DNA of 64,000 nt from Puccinia triticina (GCF_026914185.1 NC_070573.1:2535501-2599500), one strand, 5' to 3'; shown: positions 10,513-22,861, numbered from the stretch's first letter. The notes: generated by a model from the sequence alone, not told the origin. A program made the numbers and translations.

Positions 10513-12943
10513 GTTTGCAAAACTTCCTGGGCTATGCTAGTTCGGGATTCAAGGAATAGGGCATCATAACAGTTACGGGGCAGCCCAACGGGCACTGGTT
10601 GAATTTTAGAAGTGTTGATAGCGTTTTGTCGTCGTAATTCCAGTAATTTGGCCCTCTGCACGTATCTTGCACCGCGTTGCTTGCGAAGACGTTCAACAGT
10701 GGCTTCGTCTAATTTGTGAGCAAAGTCGGTGAAACCCTGGGAGCGCCACGGTAAGTGCATGCGAAAGAGCCCCCCTTGAGTGTCTTCCTCGGTATCAGAA
10801 GTGCAAGCTGAATCCATGAAGATCTGGACTATGCTGGCTGGGAGTGACAAAGCCACACACGTATTGACACAATGATTGGTTAACTAAAAAGATGCGGGGT
10901 GCATGGCATACAAAAAAGTCAAATGAGCATTTAACCGGTGGATGGAAGGAGGTAATCAGGATTGAAGGCGTACCTGTTTGCTTCTTTTACTCCGTTTTTC
11001 GCGGGCAGCCTTTGCCAAACGCCAGTTGGGGTTGCGAGATATTTGACGCAGTTTGGACTGCCGGCCGTTAACCCAACGCAGAAGAACCATATGAGAATTA
11101 GGAACGGTATCATTGGTGGGTGAGATCAAATACTTGTGCAGAAGACGGTTGTTTTTCACAAAATTCCAATGCTTCACACTTCAAGGATAATTAAATTTCC
11201 CAAAAAAAATACTCAAAGTTTGAGGTTGGGAAAATCATTGAAAAAAAATCACTCCGTGCTGAAAAAAAATGCAAACTGAGCGTGCTCAGCCAAAAAAATA
11301 AAAATGTGTCAGACTGAGTAAAAAATAATGGGGCACATTTTTGGGATGATTTGTTGGACGGGCCTGCACAAGGCCCGCATGGGCCACTAACAGGCCCGTT
11401 GGGCCCATTGAAAAAGTAGTATTTTTTTGGAATTCCCATGCTCTGCTAAAATGTGAAATGGGTCAAACTGAATAAAAAACATGGGGGTACATTTTTGGGG
11501 AGATTTTTTGGACAGGCCTGAATGAGGCCCACATGGCCCCCACAAAGCCCACTGGGCCCATTGAAAGAGTAGCCTTGGTTAAGAAAGCATATGCTCAGCT
11601 AAGAAATAAAATGTGTCAGACTGAGTAAAAACCCTAGGGGCACATTGTTGGGGAGGCTTTTTGGACGGGCCTGCATCAGGCCTGTACGGGCCAACAGGGT
11701 TCCAAGGAAAAGGAAAGGGCCTGGACATACATTCTGTGAGTGCACAAATTTCATACAGATGTCAGAAGCCCTTCAATATCTTCTGTTGATTAGTGGTCAA
11801 TTGGTGCTGTTCTGAAACATCATATGGGCATTCTTAACCATGACTACTTCTGGGTTGGCCGAACTAGCTTTGGGTGGGCCCTGACGGGCCTGATGCAGGT
11901 CTGTCAATAAGCCCTCCCCAAAAGTGTGGCCCCATGTTTTTTACTCAGGTTGACACATTTTTGCTTCTTAGCTGAGCATAGGCATTCTTGACCAAGGCTA
12001 CTCTTTCAATGGGCCCAGTGGGCTTTGTGAGGGCCATGTGGGCCTCATTCAGGCCCGTCCAAAAAATTTCCCCAAAAATGTACCCCCATTTTTTTTATTC
12101 AGTTTGACCCATTTCACATTTTAGCAGAGCATTGGAATTCCAAACAAATACTACTTTTTCAATGGGCCCAACGGGCCTGTTAGGGGCCCATGCGGGCCTT
12201 GTGCAGGCCCGTCCAAAAAATCATTCCAAAAATGTGCCCCATTGTTTTTTACTCAGTCTGACACATTTTTATTTTTTTGGCTGAGCACGCTCAGTTTGCA
12301 TTTTTTTTCAGTACGGAGTGATTTTTTTTCAATGATTTTCCCAACCTCAAACTTTGAGTATTTTTTTTGGGAAATTTAATTATCCTTGAAGTGTCAAGAT
12401 CATGAAGGAAAACCATTCGTTGTACGGGGAATCGGCGGGTTGTTGCCAAGCAAAACTTGCGTGATTTATGTTACCCTCGGCAAGATCTTCAACGAAAAAA
12501 CAGTGGCAGATCACGGGAATACCTTTGCTTCTCCCTCCCACCTCCAGGTCGGCCGAGCTGTGTTCTGAGAGGTACGAACGAAAATGGGTGAGGGCAGCGT
12601 CACTGGCGCATGTGTCGTTTGACCGTTTCTGAAAACTGGTCAGTTGTTCTGGGGGAGGCGAAGGAGGAAGGTCACTCTTTGCTGCTCCAACACCGAGAAG
12701 GATTCTGGTAAAGTTGTAGATGGAGCGCGCGAAAGCCGAATTACTCGAAGGAACACCGTTTGCGGTCAAATGTGAGTGGAGGTTGGTGGTATTTGTAGGC
12801 AATAAACCCTTATGGAGGGGTTTGCGGCCGGTTCCGGGGTTCTTCATTCCGATATGAGAATTTGGAGAGCGTGTGGAGGACAGCTTGGGGAAGAACCGGT
12901 GGGGGTGGCAAAGATGGGACTGTGTATTTTTCAGGATTGGCAC
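10479..12943 (-). pseudogene. Family A protein, copy 1, interrupted
   Basis: Unknown protein related to 28737-30456 and 36249-37354. Shared blocks: an N-terminal AFARSIYNFTRILL-like helix, an aromatic core around SFMILKHWNFVKNN, LPWRSQGFTDFAHKLD and, near the end, VPVGLPRNCYDALF. It is split by the 1,217-bp element at 11177-12393 between the codons for FMIL and KHWNF; the reading frame resumes when that element and one TGA copy (minus strand) are removed. At least one intron lies between 10930 and 10860. The true start is uncertain; 12943 is the first ATG of the open frame. No known domain is recognised. Confidence 0.75.
11177..12393. mobile_element. 1,217-bp CACTA-type fold-back MITE
   Basis: Begins CACTTCAAGGATAATT and ends with its inverted repeat; flanked by TCA at 11174-11176 and 12394-12396, with the empty site supported by the family A reading frame. 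The two halves are long inverted arms, each made of about three tandem units of roughly 165 bp containing GTGTCAGACTGAGTAAAAA and GGACGGGCCTG, with a loop near 11740-11890. No ORF. CAC ends and a 3-bp duplication match the CACTA/CMC group, so a Plavaka-type transposase may have moved it. Confidence 0.88.
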
Positions 12944-13440
12944 CTTTGTCTTTGTTTATTGCACTCACGCGGCAGGATACCCTTTGACTGTGGTGCACCT
13001 TGATGCCTGCACCCAACACCGAACAATTGTAACAAAAGTGAAGGCCAACAGGGACAATCGGACACTTGGATGATTGGCCAAGTGGGAAAGAAGTGTGCCT
13101 GTGGAATAAGACATCATCAGGAATTGTTTGTGGAGGGAATGAGCAGGGTGAACAGACAACTCCCTGGATGGCTTAGCGAGCACTTGGACGATTTTCCAAG
13201 TCCAACTGGGTGTGAGCTGTCAAGACGGGGGCAGTTTGAGCAAGTGGGATGGTCATCCACCCGGGAACCACATGGACGATTGTCCAAGATGTTTGCGTTG
13301 TGTGTCATATGGGCTATGGAATGATGACAGATGCCGGTCAGACGGAGTAAAAATTGCACGAGGAGGCTGATGCCTTGGTGCGGCTGGATGATCGGAAGCT
13401 GCTTAATTAGATACATACTTATGACTTGGGTAAGTTACAT
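12944..13440. other. Spacer with short palindromes
   Basis: No gene recognised. Several short dyads of the form CACTTGGAYGATTNNCCAAGTG occur near 13062, 13182 and 13271, with a weaker one near 14340. Their role is unknown. Confidence 0.35.
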
Positions 13441-14060
13441 ACATAACTAAGTTTGCCAAGCCTTGTGACACTTGAAGAACTCCTTCAATGGCCGCCAATC
13501 AGCAGACACGGGTTTGCAAGTGCAGCCGCTGCAGATCCAGCATCCTACACCAAGAACCTGGCAATCTAACAAACTTTGGATCTCGCAGGGAGCGCAGGGT
13601 TTTGTGGTCAGCAAAGGTACATAATGAAACTTTGGGGGCTCTTCAACATTTTGGTAACCATATGGCAGAAGAATTCCCACGCTGGGATGAGATATAGTGG
13701 CAGAGACACCCAGAAATTACCAAAGTGGTGATATTTGGAAACTGATCAGACTGTAGCTGCTACATTTGGGGGTTTTGTGGTCAGTAAAGGTACACAGTAA
13801 GTCTTTGAGGGCATTTTATTATTTTTGTACCAATATCATGGAAGAACTACCATGCTGTGTTGAGATATTGTGGCAGGAACACCAAGAAACTACAATGTAA
13901 ATTAGTGATATTTGGCACCCAATCACATTGTAGCTGCTACATTGTGAGCCGTGGCTCCTGCAAGCTCACAGAGAGGTTCACAGGAGAATCACCAACCAAC
14001 ACAGACCACCTACTTAGTCTCAGATTCTCACTATCCTAGTTCGGCAGGGAAGTACTGAGC
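13441..14060. repeat. Dispersed tandem repeat (about 177-bp units), empty site of the copia insertion
   Basis: Two diverged units of roughly 177 bp (about 13597-13770 and 13771-13945), each starting near GGTTTTGTGGTCAG and ending GTAGCTGCTACATT, are followed by a unique 3' part ending AGTTCGGCAGGGAAGTACTG. The same sequence flanks the copia element at 55235-60362, where ATTGT is duplicated; here the single ATTGT is at 13941-13945. A 69-codon frame at 13488-13697 with CKCSRC recalls the Cys-rich N-terminus of Plavaka transposases, so the repeat may derive from such a gene; this is weak. Confidence 0.6.
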
Positions 14061-17000
14061 GGATGAAGGATGAAACAGACAAACCAAGACACTGATGCAG
14101 GAGCAGCTATGCATGCGAGCACCTGCCGCTTTTTTAGACACTTCATCACAATGTCAAACCTTCCATAGTGCGTGGTGGTTTGGGACCATTCACACTGGCC
14201 AACACGTGAGAGTTTAGAAAACACAGATACGGCCTTGCGCCCCGACTCGGCCCTTTGCCTTCCTCATCTGTCTGTGCAAGCGCGCCTCATACCACATTAT
14301 ACAGGAAACGGCCCTCCCAGCCGGAGTATGCCAGACTGCGACTTGGACAATTGGCCATCTCAGCATGTCAGCAGCTGAAAGGCAGCTGGGTTTGGCCGGT
14401 TGTCCCAGGATCTGCCAAAATATGTGACGCGCACACACTAGGAGCCCGGGCCACCAGGTGGCGCTACCTGACATGATGTACATAGAATAGCATGGAAAGT
14501 ATTGACTTGAGCGTCTCCTTTGTTTGGTAGGATAGCACACAGGCATACATATAATTCTGTTGCCATGTGAATATGGATGTTGGCCTCGGCCAAACCCGTT
14601 GGTTTGACCAGCTTTTCTCTAATGGCCAATCAACGGGATGTAACACTTTAGGACTGGCTTGGTTGATGTGCTCCGATCCTGCGGCAGTAGAGACCCAAAG
14701 CCAGCCTGCCAACTCACCGCACACAACTAGGTGAAAATTGCGCTTGGGATTAACATACAATGACCTAGCCCAATAGGGCTAACATGTGCTGCCCAAGAGG
14801 GACCAAACCTGACTGAACCAGTGTCAGTCTCACACTCACGCTTACAGCACCTGCTCCCCAGCGCTGTATGCTTCTCCAACTATGAACATAGGTTAGATCT
14901 CACTCAGCATGTGACCGGCTTTGGCAGATAATATTCCCATTCTGCTTCGGGGCGACCAGGATTACTCTTTCGGCACCGTCAGTGAGCGCCCGGAATGTAC
15001 GTATCTACATGTACGTACATAGTTTGCTTACATGAACCTTAGACTTGGCCGCGGTCTGCATCACATAGTATGTACATAAATATGTATTCCCAATTCAAGA
15101 TTGCATATATGGGATTCAGAAAACATGGGGTATGTTGTTCATATCATTGCAATACACATGCTTTCATGCGTCTGTGATGTTTGTGACGCCAACTTGCCTA
15201 CATCTTTCACACATCAGGATCCATGTGTCCAATTATGTATCACTCCTTGCTTGGGCAACCCTCATCTGGTATACATACATACATGTATTCATGTCCATAG
15301 ACGCATTGACCACCATGCACCCCCACACTTTCCGTTTGCTCAGTACACACATATACCTTAGAATCTACCTTTCTCCAGCTCATATGTATACAAGTTTCTC
15401 GCCTTCACCGCATGGCCCCGGTCTTTTCGGCATTGCATCAACAATAGCTGCCCACCGCTATATTCATACGCCATTCTGGAATGTGTGGTGATTTCATGCC
15501 TTTTAACCAAGTGATAGGTCAGCACACCCCTTCTAATTAGCGCTCTTTCTTTCCTTTCCAGCTTTTTTTTTGCGCATCCAAGTCCAGACCTCTGAGCTCA
15601 TCACCCAAATTCCCTTTTCTCTTCTCATCATCGAACCGAGAAATCGCTGCACTATGGTATCATCAACTCTCCGGTACTCGTCATCGCACAGCTGGCACAC
15701 TCCCTTTTGACCGGAATCACAAACATCCAGCAGCCCTTGATGATTTATGGCTCTGCCAATCATCACATCATATCTTTCACACCACCCAAGCTCATTTGAC
15801 CACGTCGGCCGCAGTCACGGTTCAGACGCTGCTCAAACTGCCCTGTGCGTTCCTATATCACCTCTTCATTCTTGACACCATCCCCTCGTCTTTTCTCAAA
15901 CTCATCCAATCCTCCCCCTCCCACCTCCTTGCTCAATCATTACCACTAGCGTGTTCACTCATCTGTTGTATTGCAGTCCCCATCCTTGGTTTCAGTCCCC
16001 AGCGTCATCACAATGGATCCTTCCAATACCCAACCAACTGAAACTCCTTTGGAAATCCCACCAGGGGAGATATGTTCCCACTCTCCAGGGAGTGCCCTAC
16101 GTGAATTTTTTTCCATAACTGTGCTGGAGGCCTTTAGTAAATATAGCTTAAGCAGTGATGTATATAGTGAGGAAGATCATCCATAAGTGGTCTGGAACTC
16201 ATCCCAAAAGTCTTCTTGTCACAGGGGAAAATTATTCAGAACTGATGCACAGCTCACCCTGAACTCTTCCAGACAGTATCAATAAGTAATTCATAACTGA
16301 ATTCAAACTAATTTGGGAATCATCCATAACTCATCTTGAAATATAACCCAGAACTCAAATTCAAATCAGTTGTAAATGAACTGGAACATATCAAATCAGT
16401 TTCCTGTAAGTATAATTGAATTATTTGTGGCCATTTGTTTATTGCACCAGCGGGAAGTGACAAATGTTTCTGAAAAGGATATGTTGTTTCTTGCAGTTGA
16501 GCACAAACAAACCATTCAACTTGCACCTAGAAATAATAGTTAATGCTAATGCTTAGTGGCTTCAATGTACAACTAAATAACCTTATCTTGCTGAAGTACT
16601 AAATTTCAATGATGCCAGCTGTTGTTCATGGCATGTTGAATTGATCCAATTTTTGATAATTCCATTTTCACGTTGTTACACAGTCATTCTTGCATAGAAT
16701 TATCCATGGATTAACTACAGTGAAACAAGTGCTAAAAACACCTTGTCTAAATTGATTACAGCTCTGAATGGCTTAAATAAAGCCCAATTAATCTCCACAA
16801 AGATTTATTGTTTATCAGATTACAATTGCAGTATAAAGCCAAGGGATTGAGGGAGTTGTTGGAATGGTTTGTGATATATGATTTCATCCTCAAATACAAA
16901 ATGCAGTGAGAAATGCTTGTGATGTTTCAAATTGTCCAAAGGAAAGAAAGTGACAAAACTCATACATAAATGCACATATGTTTGGTCAATTTGAACCAGA

Positions 17001-17372
17001 AATCTTAATCTCAGTTACTTTCACAAATGTTTAAGCACACCGCATGAGCACTTTGACTATTTTCAGCGTGGTATATTGATTCTGTTGAGAAAGAAACTTG
17101 ACTGGTTCTTCATCAAAAACTTAATATTCCACATTCATCCAAACCATTCATTCGTCAGAAATTGACTTTCACAACTGATGAGATACATTGTCACAAATTG
17201 ATGTGGATCAAAGCACTGTTTGGGACATTTGAGAAGGAAACTTGAATTGGATTGAAGACAGATCACTTCAAGACATGGGTTGGATGAAGAGTTTGGAAAT
17301 TAAGGAACATAAAAAAAAGAGGAAATCATGACATTTCATTTAAAACTAATTGTAAAAAGATTTGGAAAACAA
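14061..17372. other. Long AT-rich spacer, no gene recognised
   Basis: 3.3 kb with only short, overlapping ORFs on both strands. A 36-nt block at about 16050-16090 (CCAGGGGAGATAT... to ...GGGAGTGCC) recurs inverted at about 40753-40788, also in the giant element. Near 15000-15030 lies ACATGTACGTACATAG, a CG-poor relative of the 18-bp palindromes listed below. Confidence 0.4.
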
Positions 17373-18422
17373 CTATTTATTTCTTTTCTTTGGAGGAGCG
17401 TTTGCATTGTCAATTTGATTCTGCAAGCCACCAATGTCTAAATCTTTTTTATATAAGCCATTGATATAAGCGGTAATAGAATTAGCCATTCTCCTGTTTA
17501 TCTGACAAGAAAATCCAATTCTGGTATACATTCCAGAAGGGGAACAGCCAGGCAGAGTTTGATGGCGGTAGTCTTGAGATCTGAATACGCACAGTGTAAC
17601 ACCAAGGGTTTTGTTCAAGTCTAGACAGACTTGAAAATCACGAAAGGAGAACTGATCCCCCTCCATGTCAAACATTTCATCGGCCAAGATCTGAGGATTA
17701 TCCGAGTTTTTTGGGTTGAAGATCGGAATCCAACCAACAAGCGTCCAGTCGTTCACATTGTTATTGGTGTGCGGATGATTGTAAAAGTCGTACATGGTAA
17801 AGGTCAGGAAAGAGGAGAAGTCGGCCGATGTATAGGGTTCGCCATACTCCGTGTGATTCATCGAAGGGTACTGATTAGTGATGAGCAGCTTTTGATTCAA
17901 GTCGTGGACGCCAGGCGCAAAGCTTCTCAATTTGTCAGAGATCCACTGTCCAGCTTCAAGGAGTCGGGCTTTCTGGTCCTCTGGGTCAAATTTCAGGAGC
18001 TTCATCTGTTTCCGCAAAAACTCCACGGAGCAAAACCGTCCAAAGTGTTCAGTGTTCCTTGAACATTTCCGCCAGCCATCGCCCCATAAAGATCCACGAA
18101 TTTGGGGCCCGTTGGTGTTGATTTCGGAAACATAGTCGATTCGGCTAAGGAGGTGAAGGACAAATTTTTCCCAACCTTTTTTCTCGCTGGCCGCCATTGT
18201 TTCGAATGGATACCAAGCTGCCATGCAGAACAGAGGAAGGTTGTTTGGCGCAACGATGCAAACGCCATGCGTCAGGGATACGTAATGTTCTCTGATTGTT
18301 TGGTCAGTTGTAATGACTTCATCAGGGCACGGATTGTGTTGACGAGAAGGTGGCACGGTACGGTGGTGTATGTTGTCGTGCTGGCCGGGGATACAAACAG
18401 GTGCTTCTCTTTTTGCCTTTTC
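17373..18422 (-). CDS. Tet-like 2OG-Fe(II) dioxygenase
   Basis: About 350 codons, open from 18422 (just after an in-frame stop) to 17373; the first exon or exons are not identified, since 18422 probably lies next to a splice acceptor. The C-terminal half has the layout of the rust/basidiomycete Tet-like (TET/JBP) oxygenases: FYNHPHTNNNVNDW at the H-x-D iron site, GWIPIFNP, GDQFSFRDFQVCLDL, distal His in YRHQTLPG and the 2OG-binding Arg in TRIGFSCQINRRM. The iron-site Asp is Asn here (HTN), which would be expected to cripple catalysis. The tail PPKKRNK is NLS-like. TET/JBP genes next to Plavaka-type transposases are known from basidiomycetes; the substrate (5-methylcytosine or another) is inferred. 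Confidence 0.75.
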   Translation of the reverse strand, partial: EKAKREAPVCIPGQHDNIHHRTVPPSRQHNPCPDEVITTDQTIREHYVSLTHGVCIVAPNNLPLFCMAAWYPFETMAASEKKGWEKFVLHLLSRIDYVSEINTNGPQIRGSLWGDGWRKCSRNTEHFGRFCSVEFLRKQMKLLKFDPEDQKARLLEAGQWISDKLRSFAPGVHDLNQKLLITNQYPSMNHTEYGEPYTSADFSSFLTFTMYDFYNHPHTNNNVNDWTLVGWIPIFNPKNSDNPQILADEMFDMEGDQFSFRDFQVCLDLNKTLGVTLCVFRSQDYRHQTLPGCSPSGMYTRIGFSCQINRRMANSITAYINGLYKKDLDIGGLQNQIDNANAPPKKRNK

Positions 18423-18833
18423 TCACGCAAATCGCTTAGCGTCCTTGCCCATTCGTGAGCGTTTGCCTGGGCTGAATAAACAAATGAAGAGTTTATATCA
18501 GCCAAAAAAACATTACACAATTCACTACAAGAAGGGAGATACGACGAGAATAGCCGGTCCAAATAATCTTGAGCACCGCTTGGTGGTAATGCAGAAGAGG
18601 TGTGGTGTACATAGGAGTAGCTGTGGCACGGTTGATGTGCACGCCGACCGCACTACTCGTACATAACACCAGGACCTCCCTGGTCCAACGGCTTCCCCAA
18701 GAATCAGTGCCTTGTAGAATTAGCCGTGGCACGGATGATATGCACGCCTACTGCACTAACTCTACAAAACACCAATTCTTGGGGAGCCATGAGGATTGAG
18801 GGAATCTATCAGAGGAAAACTCACGGTAGATCG
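18423..18833. repeat. Intergenic region with two small hairpin MITE-like units
   Basis: Two related short hairpins lie in tandem: about 18603-18680 and 18695-18784. The second has inverted ends CCCCAAGAATCAGTG and CACCAATTCTTGGGG and is 90 bp long. Both share a core GTGGCACGGNTGATRTGCAC. No clear target duplication. They separate the Tet-like gene from the kelch gene. Confidence 0.5.
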
Positions 18834-20717
18834 TTTTTTGGGTACAGTTCATGTGGCAGCGCCACAACAGTTTCGCAGACATCCCCGAATACTAGCTGGA
18901 AATCCCGGGATGGTGTGGATGATGAAGTTATTTTCGAGCAGTCAAGCGTGTGGTAGAGCGAATGACGAAGGGGCAGGCCGGCAGTGGTAGTGTTGCTACC
19001 CAATAAGTAAATCGTTTCATCCCACGCCGCTGTGAGTTGGCCAATAGTCATCATTTCTGCACCTCCTTCGCAAGCGACCTCATACCAAGCATAACCTACA
19101 TATGACAAAGAAGCTCGTGTTCAGGTGCAGGGCAAGCAAGGCACAATTGGACCAATAAGCAGAAGAGATACTCACTCAGGAGGTCCAAGGCCCACATGTC
19201 GCACAGTTTCGAAGTTTGGCCATCTACTCCGCCAAAAACAAACATTTTCTCGCCAAGTCAAAGTGCTGAGTGCTGTTGGCGTGGAGGGGGAAGAGATCCC
19301 GAACAAGCTACAGATGTCCACTCCTTTTTACCAAAATCGAACGTCCATATATCGTTGAAAACGTTTTTGCCGTTCGAACCACCAAAAACGATCCATGAGC
19401 GAGCATATACAATGGCCGAATGGCCTGTTCGCGCTGCTGGGCTACGGGGGTATGAAACATTCTCCCATAGCGAGTTGGAGGTCACTGGAGAGATATACAT
19501 TGAAATAGAAGACGCTCTCAGCTTTGAGATCATGTAGAGGCCAGAAAGAGAGACAAGCTTGCAATGGTTGATGTCAATTCGCCAAAGGCAATCGTGAGCC
19601 AATCCATTCATGTCAGTCCCGGCGTAAACGTAAAAGAATCCTTCAAATATCGTTGTTGTTGATCCAAACATCGCAGCTGGAAAGGGTCCTGAGACTGTGT
19701 ATCGACTCCAGGAACTAGTTGATAGCGAGAGGGAATAGATGCGTGTATCTTGCTCGGCACGACCTGGTTCTTCTGTCATGCCACCCCAGAGGAACAGATG
19801 ACCATCTGCTGCAGCTAAAAGTGGTTCAGATCAAGGAGTTGGGGCGGGACCTCGCGTGGCGAAAAGTTTTGCGGTTAAGTTTGGTGTTGAGACGGCAGGA
19901 TCAATGCTGAATGAGTATAGATTGCCTTGTAAGGCACCATCGAACGATCCGCCAAAGGAAAAGATGGTTGGGGGATTGATGAGGGGGAAGTACACCGTTG
20001 AGCCGCTTCTCGTCCGAGGAAATGGGGGCTGTAGGGGAAAGGAAGTCGACATGATTCTCTGGCGGGTGGGATAGGAGTACACAAGGGGATGATGTGACCA
20101 CCAATCGGTAAAGTGGACTAAGAGATGAGCTGGGGCATTGATTGCACCTGTTACAGATTGGCAGGCCGAAATAAGTGGAATCGGGCAATGGGGTTGATCC
20201 CGAAGTGCAAAAGCTCCAGGAAACCGAGGTGGGCTTGCAGGGGAACTGTCCTGTTCAAGAGCCGAATCGTTCTCCTGGAGCAAACGATCAGAATGGGTCA
20301 TTTAAGAGGATATCAGCGCTGTTATCGAATCAACGCTGTATGATAGATGAAGGGAAAGGTGTTCTTACGCCCGCTCCTGATTGATCTTTGCTGAAACCAA
20401 TATCCGTTAGCTCCATGGATGATACAGGATACTCCTGGGTTGATGGGTGGATGAGCGCTCGCGCAATGAAACGATCGAGGTGGGGGTTGAACAACAGATG
20501 CAGACGAGTGATCAGGGTTGATAGGCAAGTTGTAGAGGTTCTGAAAACTGCAGGCAGGGGTTGTTGAGCGATTCCAGGAGAAGATTACAGAAGAATGAGT
20601 TCTTTGCTCTAGAGAGCAACACTCACATTCAAAAACGAGGTTCGGATCGTTCGTTAGCTGAGGTACAAACAGGTGCGAGGCACTCACCGGAAGGAGCAGC
20701 GGGTCTAGATCAAGCAT
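18834..20717 (-). pseudogene. Kelch-repeat protein, decayed
   Basis: A multi-exon gene with kelch blades: GSTVYFPLINPPTIFSFGGS (about 19960-20020), HLFLWGGM, GFFYVYAGTD, then RTGHSAIVYARSWIVFGGSN and MFVFGGVDGQTSKLCDMW (about 19170-19250). Beta-propellers of this type bind proteins. Introns are visible, for example a GTAAGA donor near 20370 and a GTGAGT donor near 18833. Two in-frame TGA codons interrupt conserved blades at 19831-19833 and 19258-19260; at both the family pattern suggests Arg (CGA). The 3' end after 18834 is not identified. It lies next to the Tet-like gene in the same orientation and may be a captured host gene. Confidence 0.75.
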
Positions 20718-22030
20718 TTGAAATGAGGGGCGCGCGGTGGGAGAGTGATGCTGTAAGCAACGAATTCAAAGAGCGAGCGAGCAGACAAGAAGATCAAAAA
20801 ACCCTACCAATTGAAAATAAAACAGCACATCAGACTGGAAATACATATATGTAGTACTCAACGGTCCTCAATGATAAAATGACAAAACAAGCCCTTGCCT
20901 CATGAATATTTCACAACAGTTCATCAGAAAGATGCCAGTGGGAGATCAGGGAGATGTGGTCCAGTTGAGTAGAAATTTCGGAATCTAGATGGTTAGGATC
21001 CTCATATGAGGCTTTGTACATCCAAATGACATGAAAAGCCTTTGAATGAACAAATGGGAAGTGGGAACTGGATGACGTTATGAATATCAGGCAGCATGTT
21101 GAGTAATCAACTGTGATTTGCTATTTGGGTACACGTCAATTTGAGCAGGGGATATGATGGTGAGGTCCAATCTGGACCCAAACAGACCCAGACAAAATCA
21201 TGTTGAGAACTTAAACATGTGAGGTGATTTTTTGACATCTCTCTCACGAGGAACATGCAAATACAAAATTTGCCTGATGTGACAAATCTTGGAAAGTATA
21301 GTGTATCAATTGTTCAGAGTTTGCTGGCTATGAAATCACGCTGAAAGGATCACAAAGTTAGAATTCACTTGAATAGACTACATACATATCTATGAAATGA
21401 AATGTTTATATAACAGATTCAATAGCAGGGAGGCACATGCAAGGAAACAATTTGCTCAGTACATTGTCATGTACGGGCAAGCGAAGGCAGAAATGAAATC
21501 TGTATTCAAGTGAGTTGTACAAAATTCTATTTCCCCTCTGGAACTGAGGTTGTATCATGTGGGCATATGTATTCCCATGATTCAGTCTGCGCATGCATGA
21601 TTCTTTACATAACTGGGGATAGAGGAAACAAGAAGCATCCCCATCATGTACGTGCGTACATGATGGTGGACATCGAAAGATGCACTGGCAGGGAAGTCAA
21701 GTTTGTATGGAGATTCAAACAAGATCCAACTCTGAATGATCTTCTGATCTAATTATGTGTGATGATTAAACGGGCAGCAATCATAGGGGCGGAGAATGGT
21801 AGGATTAAGCTCCGGCGGTGGGATATCTTCAAGTGGTAAAACAGAATAATGACTCCGAAGATGACTCAGGTGTAATATCAGCTATTTCTGCTGCCAAGAT
21901 AAATTTGATGTACTACCCAAAAACTGGAAGGCCCTGATGTATATCACCATGTCAGCACAACCATAAAAGGAATTTCTTGCCAGCCAGTCCTTTGTTTCCT
22001 GATATTCACCTACAACGAATTATACACACA
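20718..22030. other. Spacer and promoter region of family C copy 1
   Basis: No gene recognised in 1.3 kb. It contains one 18-bp palindrome at 21645-21662. Confidence 0.45.
21645..21662. promoter_or_regulatory. 18-bp palindrome upstream of family C copy 1
   Basis: CATGTACGTGCGTACATG, 17 of 18 positions as the consensus, 369 bp upstream of the ATG at 22031. One of six such sites, all inside the giant element. Confidence 0.6.
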
Positions 22031-22861
22031 ATGATGAAAATTTTTGCAAATTGCTTCTTAGACACAAATACCCCACGAAGCATTCATGGTGATATGATTA
22101 GTATTAATAGTGTCATCTTCTCACGTAACTCCCAAGCTAGAATTTACCCACAACAAATGAGACGTTATAATATAAATCTCTGTAATACACCCAGACCAGA
22201 AGTTATTCTGCCATCCACCACACAAATTCTGCTTTCAGGAACTCTGATCCTTACACAAAATATACCATTCCCAACTATTACATCCGACAACGGCAATTGG
22301 ATTCCGCATTCTGGATTGCTATGTATCCACCTGGGGGAACCGGATGCAACGGAGAGAATGCATGTGGGGGGCAGAGTGGCAATCACAAGTGACTTTTTGC
22401 CCGGTGGGAACGAATCAGATCATGGATTTCTGATTGCTGTAGATGCCAGCGAATTGAATGTTTGTCATTTCCCTACTCTAAGCTATGTGTGCGGGAAACC
22501 AACTGTTGATCCTTTTGCATATTTCATGGCCAATCAGCCCACGCCAATGCGTCTGGTAGGTGATCCACAACTGAATAACCTTAACCTGGCCAGGTTCAGG
22601 GTGGGAGATCAGATCGAGATGAAGGGATCAATTGTTCCAGGGGATTGTACCAGCTTATTAACTATCCAGGTGTGTGTAAAATTTAAGGCTAGCTGAGCGG
22701 GAATCATGAGAGATTTTGATTGAGCCCTCCGGAAACTGACTGCAGTAATCTTCCAACAGGTCTTTGATATAAACGAACTACCCAGGAATACAGGGCATAA
22801 TCACAACCTCCGGGAGAGACCAAATTGGCGTTTTAGATTAGACTCACACAACCGCTACTAA
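22031..22861 (+). CDS. Family C protein, copy 1 (possible OB-fold)
   Basis: Exon 1 runs from the ATG at 22031 (MMKIFANCFLDTN) to CTATCCAG near 22668; a GTGTGT donor and a CAG acceptor near 22759 join it in frame to a short last exon ending LDSHNRY at 22861. The protein is about 255 residues. It shares with 23826-24522 the block PTITSDNGNWIPHSG and a later GD-I-x-G stretch (FRVGDQIEMKGSIVPGD). Alternating beta-rich stretches with a GDxI turn recall OB-fold single-strand DNA binding proteins; this is structural guesswork. Coding sequence appears intact. An 18-bp palindrome lies 369 bp upstream. Confidence 0.6.
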
